Below are positions 56,401 to 64,000 of a stretch of 64,000 nucleotides of DNA, in pieces. A model generated the notes under the pieces. That model did not search any database. It was not told the DNA's origin and saw only the letters and a list, made by a program, of their open reading frames with translations. This DNA is from Dreissena polymorpha. Taxonomy: Eukaryota; Mollusca; Bivalvia; Myida; Dreissenidae. How positions within the stretch are numbered: position 1 is the first letter of the stretch; the number at the start of each line of letters is the position of its first letter. The translations under genes were made by a program, and so were the position numbers. The DNA lies in the NCBI RefSeq assembly GCF_020536995.1, contig NC_068356.1, positions 83,550,172-83,614,171 on the forward strand, written 5' to 3'.

Positions 56401-59319
56401 AACTTTAACGATAAATGTCGCAAAAATTTCAACTGCCGATATATGTCGCAACATTAACGAAAAATGTCGCACACCTTTGTAAGTCATGCTAAAGTGAAAA
56501 GTTGAAGTAAAAATGACTAAAACTTTCAGTTAGATCTACATTAACCGACGAGGTGAATTAGGGCCGACTTCCACCAGAATGGTCAGTTTTTAGTTAGTAT
56601 TGTCCGAAATGGTCAGTTGTGGTCAGTATTGTCCATCATTGTCAGCTGCGGTGAAGATCGACCGAAGCGGTCATATTAATAATTTATTCTTTTTCGACCA
56701 AAAACGTTAAGCTGTAGTAAAAAAATGACAAAATCCTTGTTTTAAATTGGTCGGAAATCAGAAAAGCGAGGGGCCCGTAAGTTTTTGCTTTGGGTTTATG
56801 GCCGTTTCGACAAGTTTGGTTATATAAGGTCAGTCTGACAGGAACCGTCTGGGTAGAACAACATGTGAATGCCTCGGTATTTCTCATGGAGACTGACAGC
56901 TTTGCCATCTTTGAATCAGCGATAGAAGGCGAATATTCTTGGATAGAATCATCGATCCAGGATCACACCGGGACCTCTGGTCCCAACCTCTGTGCTCAGC
57001 TCTTTGGGTAATTATGGGGCCGGCAAAGGAAAATGCCTTTCTATGAAGACTGCCAGGAATTACGGGTTCTCTTCTTAAACGGGTGGTCGTTCGGGTGCAG
57101 CTGCGCAATGCATCAGATACTAAACCCATAATCAAATTATCGCCGAATACAGCTCACTTTACTCTGTGAACGGCTTCACACCCAACGTCAGTAATCAGGC
57201 TCAAATGACAAGGACTCCGTGAAGGTCGTAATTACCAGTTAAATTTGAAAAAGGCTTGCACTAGGGTCTGTGTACATTCAATATTCTAGTACGGCGATAA
57301 GATAAGTTCAGTAGCTGAAAAAAGTCTCTTAAGCGGCACATACATTACTGTTGTCATTGACAAAAATAAGATACAAACGACAATTCTTCATAGAAATCGG
57401 AATACATTTGTGTCATTGTTCTTAATTCCATTTATGTTAATTTCACCACATTATTTTCCAATATTCACAGATGTGAAACAAATGTGTCGTTTTGGTGTTC
57501 CCCTGAACATTTTGGGACCTTGGCAAGGGCGGCTTTAGGAGGGCGGAAGCGGCGTGCGTCCCCCCCCCCCCGCCAAAAAAAATCAGTCAAGATTTTTTTA
57601 ATTAAAATGTGCATATTTGGGGCCTTAAAATCGAATGCCAAGGGTTGGTTAACCAAAAAAAATTGCATACTCGAGCCAAGAATAATAAGAATTGATTGGG
57701 TCAATATTGACCACAACTGACCATTTTGGACAATATTGACCGCAACTGACAATTATGGAAAATACTGACCACAATTGACCATTTCGGACAATACTAACTA
57801 AAAACTGACCATTCTGGTGGAAGTCGGCTCAAAGAACCTCGTCGGGTAATCTAAATCTAACCTTACAGTTTGAGTCATTTTACTTTAAGTTTTCGTTTTT
57901 AACATGACTTACAAAGGTGTGCGACATTTATCGTTAATGTTGCGACATATATTGGCAGTTGAAATCTTTGCGACATTTATCGTTTAAGTTGCGACATATA
58001 TCGTCAGTAGGATTTGCGACATTTATCGTTCCTTGCGACATTTATCGTCAACGTTGCGACAAATCTCGTAGCCTGCGACATATAAGGGCGATGCGACATT
58101 TACCGGCGCTATAGTGGCCACCAAACAAGCTCGCATGCACAGGGAGCGGGTGTTGAACCCGGGTCGCCTAGATAAAAAGCGAATGCATCTACCACTGCGC
58201 TACCCGCTGAGCTCTACACTAACAACTGTAAACTTCACATGACACATGAGACTCGCTCTGGGAAAACTGGTCTTAATGCATGTACAGTCCGCGCAGACTA
58301 ATCAGAGACGACACTTTCCGCTTAAGTGGTGTGTTTTCGTTGAAAGGAAGTCTCTTCTTAGCAAAAATTATGTTTATGCGGAAAGTGTCTATCCTGATAA
58401 ACCTGTTCGGACTGCAAAGGCGACTCTGCGACGACACTTAACGCACATGCATCAAACACGGTTTTCCCAGAGAGATGCTCTTATCTACGTACAATATACC
58501 GAGACCGAGCGATCCGAAGGCGCGCTGGCGACCGTATTTGTCAATGCCGTCGCCGCCCAGTTGCTCTATGCATCCGGAGTCCGCCAGGGCGCCCGTCGGC
58601 GACTGCACGAGTTCACCGAGTATCACGAGCACCATTATGGTGACGAAGGTATTCTGGAGATCTGTGACGTCATACACCCAGCCACGTGACTCCTGCAGAC
58701 TGCCTTCCGGTTTGAAATGCGGCTTCGATTTATGCATTTCAAAAAAATGTTCCCTGAGATTTGTATTAGTAGCGTTCTGATATATTGACGTTGAGATATT
58801 TGATCTGTTCGAAGACAGCAATTCGGCCACGTATAGACACTGCGCGTCTGAATGTTTTGCCGTCGGCACGAAGCCTATACTCGTGATGAATAACAGCCAG
58901 CCAACGGCGCTGCAGGACAGCATGATCCGCCGGATGCGAAACCTGTCGGCGATTGAGCCCAAAATTGAGCCGCTGCAAAAGCCGATAATCGGCCTAACGC
59001 CTGCGACGATCCCTATCTGGTTCGGACTGAAGCCGAGTTGTTTGAAGTAGACAGAAAAATACGGAAATACACAGCCGATAGCCGCGGCGAAGAAAAAATA
59101 AAATGCTTTGAACTTCAGTAATACTCGGTCAATTTTAAAGAAGTCTGATGGAAGACATTTACAACACACTGTTTTATCAGAGGATCCATCTGAGCTGATG
59201 GAATGAATAGGAGAGTTTTCAGCTAGTTTGGCTTCTGATCGCGTGCCGTCCCCAGCGACCGGCGCCTGCGGGTCGGTCCGTGTCGGGAAGGTCGGAAGTT
59301 CGAATCCGGGACTGGCCAT
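47188..59319 (-). CDS. MFSD6: MFSD6-like major facilitator transporter, 5 exons, 530 aa
   Basis: Exons in coding order: 58493-59319, 55131-55284, 53367-53532, 51787-51990, 47188-47429. Introns are GT-AG with phases 2, 0, 1, 1, and they chain into 531 codons with the stop. The N terminus is a cytosolic leader of about 70 residues. Helix 1 contains F-F-F-A-A-A-I-G-C-V-F-P-Y-F and leads into Y-F-K-Q-L-G; the MFS motif A is G-S-I-A-D-R-F-R-I-R-R at 121-131. F-L-F-W-H-L-E-N-I-G-A-T-Q, then P-W-V-V-L-P-F-E-I-L-Q-G and the late Y-W-G-L-G-A-G-S-G are strongly MFSD6-like. MFSD6 proteins are multi-pass membrane proteins of poorly known substrate. A GTATAG at the end could be a donor to a further exon instead of the stop. 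Confidence 0.88.
47480..47635. repeat. Palindromic MITE fragment next to exon 5
   Basis: The right half of the family, with GTGGAAAGCGTCGTTCCTGAT and TGACTAATCTGGGAGGACACT. It starts about 50 bp upstream of MFSD6-like exon 5. Confidence 0.65.
47668..48350. mobile_element. MITE with long inverted repeats rich in CTCGTGGCCACGAG
   Basis: The element runs from TACGGTGGCATAGAGG to CCTCTATGCCACCGTA, flanked by TA, which fits a Tc1/mariner-type target. Both arms hold ACTCCTCTTTTT, TGCACTCCTC-type words and several copies of the palindrome CTCGTGGCCACGAG. The centre is unrelated AT-rich sequence. It lies in intron 4 of the MFSD6-like gene. Confidence 0.8.
48679..49102 (+). mobile_element. TIR element with tRNA-like core, copy 3
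   Basis: The ends are AAAGGGGCCTTTCACG and GTGAAAAGTCCCCTTTT, flanked by TTAA-like sequence. The insert lies inside a long-period tandem repeat whose wording resumes on the far side, so the ends are well placed. Orientation is opposite to the other two copies. Confidence 0.75.
48891..48971 (+). other. tRNA-like segment with A box, B box and T-run
   Basis: The segment has TGGCCGAGTGG (A box) and GGTTCGAGTCC (B box), followed by CTTTTTT. It resembles a leucine- or serine-type tRNA in wording, but the acceptor arms do not pair. It is therefore a pol III promoter relic inside the transposon rather than a working tRNA. Confidence 0.6.
49770..50032. mobile_element. Palindromic MITE (GTCGTCCC family)
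   Basis: Runs from GTGCTCTGTAAAAAAAAGGG to ATTTTCACAGAGCGCGGC, with AGTCCGCACAGGCTAATTAGG and CGTCCCTGATTAGCCTGTACG arms. Confidence 0.85.
50355..50565. repeat. Palindromic MITE, diverged copy
   Basis: The left half is damaged. The right half has GACGGAAAGTGTCGTTACTGA, GCGGACTGCAAAGGCGAATCT and the CCCATAGCGCGGC end. Confidence 0.75.
50566..51786. other. Rest of intron 4 of the MFSD6-like gene, nothing seen
   Basis: AT-rich intron sequence with a short GT run at about 50573-50588. The 107-residue minus-strand frame at 51363-51686 has no family signature. Confidence 0.4.
51787..51990 (-). CDS. MFSD6: MFSD6-like exon 4: middle helices
   Basis: Opens after a TTTTTTTCAG acceptor, completing I-G-A-T-Q-I-L-L-G-V. 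It encodes two to three helices (C-M-F-L-V-V-F-R, F-M-T-V-G-L-L-G-Y-A-V-R-F) and ends P-F-E-I-L-Q. Confidence 0.88.
52038..52215. repeat. Palindromic MITE fragment next to exon 4
   Basis: Contains GTGCAGTCCGCACAGGCTTAT and GGCGGAAAGTGTCGTGCCCGA, and stops short of its right end. It starts 48 bp upstream of exon 4. Confidence 0.75.
52776..53312. mobile_element. Dispersed element with TTTTCGGACACTTAAA ends, copy 1
   Basis: The left end TTTTCGGACACTTAAA is mirrored by the right end TTTAGAGTGTCCGAGTA. The interior holds TTGACGATCGCATACGGTAT and ATACCACGCC, shared with the copy at 62236-62760. It lies in intron 3 of the MFSD6-like gene, about 55 bp from exon 3. Confidence 0.75.
53367..53532 (-). 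CDS. MFSD6: MFSD6-like exon 3
   Basis: Opens after a TTTCCCAG acceptor with a basic cytosolic stretch (K-S-R-P-R-P-N-P). It then encodes a helix with W-L-F-C-M-L-F-T-G-V and the family hallmark F-L-F-W-H-L-E-N-I-G. Confidence 0.88.
53533..54080. other. Start of intron 2 of the MFSD6-like gene, nothing seen
   Basis: Plain AT-rich intron with a small direct repeat of a GCACATGTGTG-type word near 53670-53700. Confidence 0.4.
54088..54325. mobile_element. Palindromic MITE (GTCGTCCC family)
   Basis: Both halves are present, from TTAATGCATGTGCGTAAAGTG to TTTTGCACAGAGCGCGGCC. Confidence 0.85.
54405..54542. repeat. 23-bp tandem repeat, six copies
   Basis: The unit is TGCTATATTCACTAAAATAA, then CGG. 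The last two copies are diverged. Intron 2 of the MFSD6-like gene. Confidence 0.95.
54868..55115. mobile_element. Palindromic MITE, 16 bp from exon 2
   Basis: Left half with GTGTATTCCACACAGG, right half with CCTGTGCGGACTGCACAGGAT and the CCCAAAGCGAGGCT end. It ends 16 bp beyond the donor of MFSD6-like exon 2. Confidence 0.8.
55131..55284 (-). CDS. MFSD6: MFSD6-like exon 2
   Basis: Opens after a CTGTTACAG acceptor, encodes a helix and a loop with L-T-R-R-Q-E-S-V-C-N-F, then F-Y-L-F-A-G-C-M-A-C-C-F-I-C, and closes F-K-F-Q at a GTATAC donor in phase 0. Confidence 0.88.
55330..55590. mobile_element. Palindromic MITE upstream of exon 2
   Basis: Both halves are present, with AGTCCGCACAGCCTCATCAGG and TGATTAGCCTGCTCGGACTGC. 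It starts 46 bp upstream of MFSD6-like exon 2, so exon 2 is bracketed by two palindromes. Confidence 0.8.
55610..55745 (+). repeat. SINE body remnant
   Basis: Contains CCAGGACGCGGACACGG and AAGGCTTTCAATGCAATCGA, matching the body of the SINE at 18218-18400. The tRNA-like head is missing or decayed. Confidence 0.55.
56262..58130. mobile_element. Foldback element with about 430-bp inverted arms and TGTCGCA iterons
   Basis: The arms at 56262-56690 and 57690-58125 are inverted copies. Each arm has an outer block of about nine TGTCGCA words spaced 15-25 bp apart, then a unique part, then an inner block of GGTCAG(TTGT)/GTCCGAAATGG words. The centre (56700-57690) is unrelated, with no transposase. 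It lies in intron 1 of the MFSD6-like gene. Confidence 0.85.
58138..58207 (-). repeat. tRNA-like SINE head
   Basis: On the minus strand, GCGGGTAGCGCAGTGGTAGATGC provides an A box and GGGTTCAACACCC a B box about 30 bp on. The stems do not fold into a standard cloverleaf, so I treat it as a SINE head rather than a tRNA gene. It abuts the foldback element. Confidence 0.5.
58235..58478. mobile_element. Palindromic MITE, 15 bp from exon 1
   Basis: Both halves are present, with part of the left arm deleted. It ends 15 bp from the donor of MFSD6-like exon 1, so long frames that run through it are artefacts. Confidence 0.8.
58493..59319 (-). CDS. MFSD6: MFSD6-like exon 1: N terminus and first helices
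   Basis: Starts with Met-Ala-Ser-Pro-Gly and a polar leader. It encodes helix 1 (72-92), motif A with D-R-F-R-I-R-R (125-131), helix 3, a long loop of about 60 residues with sequons, and helix 4. It ends with Y-G-R-Q-R-A-F-G-S-L-G-L-G before a GTACGT donor in phase 2. Confidence 0.88.
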
Positions 59320-60170
59320 AGTCCGAGAGAGGCTCAGTCAATTCCTGGAATTGAAGCCGAGTTAAACAATTTTCACGAACTAATTTGCTGTCTCGTGATC
59401 TTCGCCGGACTATTCAACTCATTTTGCGCTGAAAATGCATACATGTATTGAGTAATAAAGAGAGTAAAAACATGGTAGTTTGGATAGTATACCGTGGTAA
59501 ACGATGAGAATATAATGTACATAATTACGAAGTTGAGCAAAATTTAAAACTGCAAAATGACCATCAAAACATGGGTTTTGAAACACGTGTCTATGAACTT
59601 CAAAAAAGACCATACAAATGATGTGGAAAAACGTGTGTTATGAAGTTCGAAATGACCATCAAGACATGGATTTGGAAACAAGTGTCTAGGAATTTAAAAT
59701 TGGCAATATGGCAACATGGTAAAATTAAATATAATAAAAGCTGCGACTGCAATTGTATTAAGTAAAACAGCTCTCTTAATTTGGTGTCTGGTCATAAATA
59801 ATAAATTCAATGAATCGCTCTTCGAACCATAAGCTAATGGAATCGAAATAAAGTCAGTTTACGTGGAATTTATACTTACGTGATCATTTATTGAATAAAG
59901 AACATTAAATATATATGTAAAGTATAATTTAATTTCTTTAGCATTTTGATATGAAAACAACTTATTAATAAAAAGACCCTACATATTGCATGTTCTATAA
60001 AACAATAATCTTCGACTCCAGTAGTGTTATGCATACAAAGATTTATTTCGGCAAAGGTATCATTGTAGGTTTCACTTACACGCACAAAAATAAACACAAT
60101 AAAAGTAACATATAATTTGTTTAAAATAGTTTTAAATACATAGTTTTAAATACATTGCTGACAACAAGTC
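59320..60170. other. 5' flank of the MFSD6-like gene, no gene seen
   Basis: Presumed promoter and 5' UTR side of the transporter gene. I see no TATA box or repeat that I would defend. Between about 59560 and 59700 a phrase of the type ACATG(G)(A/G)TTT..GAAACA.GTGTCTA occurs twice. Confidence 0.35.
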
Positions 60171-60171
60171 A

Positions 60172-60440
60172 TATGAATGCAAAATGTGGTCAACCACTGT
60201 ATTAAAGCATGGCCTCGTGCAATTGATAAACACACCAACCAGAGTCACAGATAAATCGTCTTCAATAATTGATCATATATATACTAATCGAACAGACAGA
60301 GTAAGTACTACTTATGTCCCACAAATATCTATAAGCGACCACTATCCGGTATGCATGACAAGAAAAATTAACTATAAAATCTCAAACAAGACAATCACTC
60401 TAATATTAGATATAGATGCTTTAAAAAGTTTGTAATATCT
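60172..60440 (+). mobile_element. LINE endonuclease fragment
   Basis: The plus strand encodes Q-L-I-N-T-P-T-R-V-T, S-S-I-I-D-H-I-Y-T-N and I-S-D-H-Y-P-V, the C-terminal boxes of an APE-type endonuclease of a non-LTR element. The clade differs from that at 24.7-28.5 kb. No RT follows. Confidence 0.75.
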
Positions 60441-60726
60441 GATTTCCAATTAAACTTTGTCTCTTCAATCTTTATATAGAATTTTGAATAGCGTTTTAAA
60501 AAAAGCACGCCCCTTACAAGCAAAAAAGAATAAAAAGCACACATCGCCTGTTCAGCGCAAAACTGTTCTAACTCCATTTTTTTACAAAAATGACATTTTC
60601 ATATTTTTGTAACTGGTTTTAATAAATACACATTATTCAAAATGAATTTCAACAAAATTCTTAAAATTGGGGCCAAAAAGGGCCAGTTGGCATTTTGCTC
60701 TAACTCAATTTAGCTGTAATGATCAG

Positions 60727-60766
60727 TGCAACACTGTTCCAACTTGAGTTGGAACAGTGTTGCACA
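60727..60766. repeat. Perfect 17-bp inverted repeat
   Basis: TGCAACACTGTTCCAAC and its exact inverse are separated by four bases. A related CAAAACTGTTCTAACTCCA word lies 170 bp upstream. Confidence 0.85.
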
Positions 60767-62235
60767 TAAGAAAATGACCAGAATCACTTACATTTTCAGT
60801 GCAATACTGTCGTAGATTTAATTTTTACCGTATACTTTGTTTGAATAATGACATCATACTAAAACTATGGTGTCACTTTTGGTATATACATGAATTTGTA
60901 TTAGACATTTATATCCATAGCAATTGTTTACACTTTGAATGTGTTTTTTAAACCTTTAAATACCATTAAAAACGGAATCTCATTACAATACTGGTAACAA
61001 TAATAACAATACTATTTAAATTAATTAATTCTAAAAATTATCAGTTTTATTACAATTATAATTATTACTTTATTAGTAGTAGTAGTTAAGTAGTAGCAGT
61101 AGAAGTAGGACTATTAGTAGTATCTTGCTAGTCTATTTCTCCATAATTACTGGCTGGAAATCAACAAAACATAATGACTATGAAGATGTCTGAATTAAAT
61201 CACATGTTTGGAGTTTGCAGTACATTTAGTTAATATTTCTTATCTTTATGGATATCCTTATTTTAAATAAGAGCAGGTTGCAGTCAGACATTTTCTTGAG
61301 TTATGGAACCTTGAAGTTAGCTTCAATTTGTGTTCACACATTTTTTTCCTATGTAGGCATTTTTTAAGAAACCGTTTTTATTCTGTCGCATTAAGTCATA
61401 TAAAAGGTATGACCTATTCATGCTCTTATACACAATTTATTCTCAAAAACAGTTTTCACAAAAGATTTGCTTTGCTCAAGTTGTAATATTGCCTGACCAA
61501 GGACATTAGGGATAATATAGCAGGTTCAAAATAATTCTTGCAATACTTGTTTAGAATTAAAAATTGTGTCCTTGATGAAAATTCCTATTGTGGTTTTTCA
61601 ACTTATTGTCCTAAGAATAAACTTGATTATTAGCAATATTGGTGAGAAATTTGCATAGGAATATTGTTGACTAATACATCTATGTCACATTGTTGAGCAT
61701 GGTACCAATCAGTGAGAAAAATAGCATCATACCAAGATAAACCTGTGCTTATTCCATAAATTAAGTCAAATATATTAATTTCATTCATTCATTACCAAAA
61801 GTACTCTGTAAACTTTGCTTGTTACATTAAACATTAAAACATATATGGTGCTCAAGATAACTAGCCTCATCATCATGATGCTTTTATCATTGTGTTAACC
61901 ACTGTGAATGGGTTTTCCGCAGAAGTCGTCAGGGCCTAACTTCTTATATCTTGGGACTCAAATTAACAGTTTCTAATATTAGTCGTATGATTCCTTAGAG
62001 AAAATATACATCATAGACGAACATGCAAAATAACACTTGTGACTACACAATTAATGTGAAATAAGGTTTGATTCATTGATGATAAAAACGATCAAGTATT
62101 TAGCTTCATTACTTTTTTGGAAAAGTAACCATTCACTAACATTGTTTCAACAATGCACTAAACAAAAAGTGTAGCCTCAGTTCAGTTATTTAAATTGTTA
62201 TCTGCAGTTGAAAAATAGTTTTATTTTAAATACTG
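60767..62235. other. AT-rich stretch, no gene seen
   Basis: No domain-bearing frame. A short (TAG)n tract lies at about 61073-61120. Confidence 0.35.
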
Positions 62236-62760
62236 TAATTACTTAAAAGTTTTCGGACACTTAAAAATAATATTTAAATTAAAATAATATTCAGATATAC
62301 AAGTTTCGGAAAATTTAGAGACACTCTAAAAACATTGAATTGACGATCGGATACCGGTATGCAACGTGTAAAGAGTCAATTGTTTAAATGAATGACAGCA
62401 CGTTCTTGTCAAATACCACGCCATAAAGTATACATTATTTTTTATATGATTTACTTAAGCTGTTGGGTGAAACCATTATCTATTACCGGTAAACAAAGTT
62501 ATTTACCCAATAACGCAAATGTAATGGACATAATGCATTAAGGCATTTGTCTGCCAAGTTTTATTACCTTTATCCGGTTGTAAAAACGCATGATCACCAG
62601 AAGTGTCACAAGAAGCGCAGAAGGGAAGAATTCTGGTAAAATGGCATTTTAAAATTAACTGTCCGAAAATTATGGACGAAAATCAGTACGTCCGGAAAAT
62701 AAGTCACGAAGCATAATTATTTTGTCTAAAATTGGGATGTCCGAAAATGTAGAGTGACTC
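62236..62760. mobile_element. Dispersed element with TTTTCGGACACTTAAA ends, copy 2
   Basis: Collinear with the copy at 52776-53312: TTGACGATCGGATACCGGTA, ACCACGCCATAAAGTATA and the GTCCGAAAATGTAGAGTGA right end all recur in the same order. Confidence 0.75.
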
Positions 62761-64000
62761 AAGAACAAACTACAAAATCATAATGTCCAGAGCTTATTTA
62801 TTTAAGTTAAACAAGAAATATCTTTAAAAAGATATAAGGCGTTGATGTTGTAATGTTTGCGACCAGTGAAAGGAGATGGAATGAAGCGACCATGTATTTT
62901 AATAAAGTAGTGAGTGATAATAAGATAATATATTTTAATGTATTAACAAATACAAATGAAGAACAAGAAGAGGTGAAATTGTATGTTTTATTGTCAATAA
63001 GGATTGTAATGACTAGGTTTTCATAATTGAACGAGTAATACATTAGTTTCAATAGGAAAAGAAAACATATTCGCCACTGAAATACTATGAACATAATGTT
63101 GGAATATGTAGTATCGCGGGCTACCGCCCCCAAACCACCGCTTTGTTGATAGTGGTAAACAACTGCGTACCTGTAAAGTGCAATCTAGCCTGTTTTGTAG
63201 TGTTTAGTGTGGCCGCAACGGCATGTAAACAATAGATTCTTTTAATTGTAAAGACATGTGATTAATACTGTACTGCTTCGTAAACTAAGGAGAATCATTT
63301 CGATGTAATGTTTAGAGGATGTTTTGTGCCACGACAGTTTTTAATTTATTGTAATTTAAATGTAATTTACAATATATTCATATTTCAGTTCAAATGATAT
63401 GCATCCAATGTTTTAGTCTGGGAACCAGACTACTAATGTTTACCAATTAGCCAATGCACAATTCGGGTTTATTCATTTTGGACCTATCATGAAAGAAGGT
63501 CATCTAAGGTCAAAAGTGACGTTAAACAGCTACGCCGAATAAAGTAGTTCATACTTCAGTAAATGTATAAAAAATTATCCTAAATGAACGCAATTTTTAC
63601 ACCATTGATACATCTAACTAAAGATGTATAGAATAATATTTCTTAAATTCCAATATATTGATGTGGAGGAATCTATAAAATGGTTAAAATTAAAGGAATG
63701 AAAGAAAATATTTACATTTGAAGTTGGAATAAGACATCAACCATAGACTAAAATGTAAGTAAAATAGACACAAATCGACTGGCATCGAATAAATTTAGTT
63801 TACTTTGAAAACGGTCTTTCATTGGACTTTTGCTATCATAAAAAGATGAAACTGATGCAAGCATGAAAGCATTTAAAGAAACAATATTCAAACTGATAAA
63901 AATGCCATTAGTGTTAATGGAAAAGTTCTTATTATACTAAACCTATAGATAGAATATTTAAAAACAAAAACATTTAAAACATGAAATAAACAGTTTTGAC
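62761..64000. other. AT-rich end of the window, no gene seen
   Basis: A 108-residue hydrophobic minus-strand frame (62807-63133) has no family signature and is in low-complexity AT-rich sequence; I do not call it a gene. Confidence 0.35.

Noticed and set aside
56790-57135. Possible coding frames in the centre of the foldback element
   Set aside because: The frames on the two strands overlap, have no recognisable domain and are short.
58138-58207. A working tRNA gene
   Set aside because: The A and B boxes are present, but a standard cloverleaf with paired acceptor and T stems cannot be drawn.
58246-58689. 147-aa plus-strand frame
   Set aside because: It is antisense to MFSD6-like exon 1 and runs through a MITE.
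62807-63133. 108-aa hydrophobic minus-strand frame
   Set aside because: It is in AT-rich low-complexity sequence, with no domain signature and no splice context.

Overview
This is an AT-rich eukaryotic window with spliced genes, long introns and a dense load of transposon debris. The short palindromic repeats match what I remember of bivalve genomes, and the GTCGTCCC/AGGCTAATC palindrome family recalls dreissenid mussels (zebra or quagga mussel). That taxon is inferred from memory of repeats and was not tested.

All host genes I can support lie on the minus strand. (1) Receptor-like gene A (4185-23129, 8 exons, 773 residues) and its tandem paralog, gene B (30922-41516, 8 exons, 542 residues). 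Both encode a signal peptide, a cysteine-rich ectodomain spread over five small exons, one membrane helix and a tyrosine-rich tail with ITIM-like motifs. All intron phases are identical between them. A decayed third copy of the tail exon lies at 240-1171. I do not recognise the family; it looks like a small cluster of putative inhibitory immune-type receptors. (2) An MFSD6-like major facilitator gene (47188-59319, 5 exons, 530 residues).

Mobile elements fill the introns and gaps. Intron 3 of gene A holds a Penelope-like element whose protein carries an OTU-type cysteine protease domain ahead of the reverse transcriptase. It ends in a GIY-YIG endonuclease and is followed by a hammerhead-ribozyme-like motif. 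The same intron holds a hAT-like element with a perfect 8-bp target duplication. Between genes A and B lies a decayed LINE (about 24.7-28.5 kb) split by a hAT transposase remnant on the opposite strand. Intron 1 of gene B is mostly a 4.2-kb array of a 55-bp satellite. The MFSD6-like introns hold about ten copies of a palindromic MITE, most within 15-60 bp of an exon, plus a foldback element with TGTCGCA iterons and a MITE built on CTCGTGGCCACGAG.

The region from 59.3 kb to the end has no gene I can support, only a LINE endonuclease fragment and a dispersed repeat.
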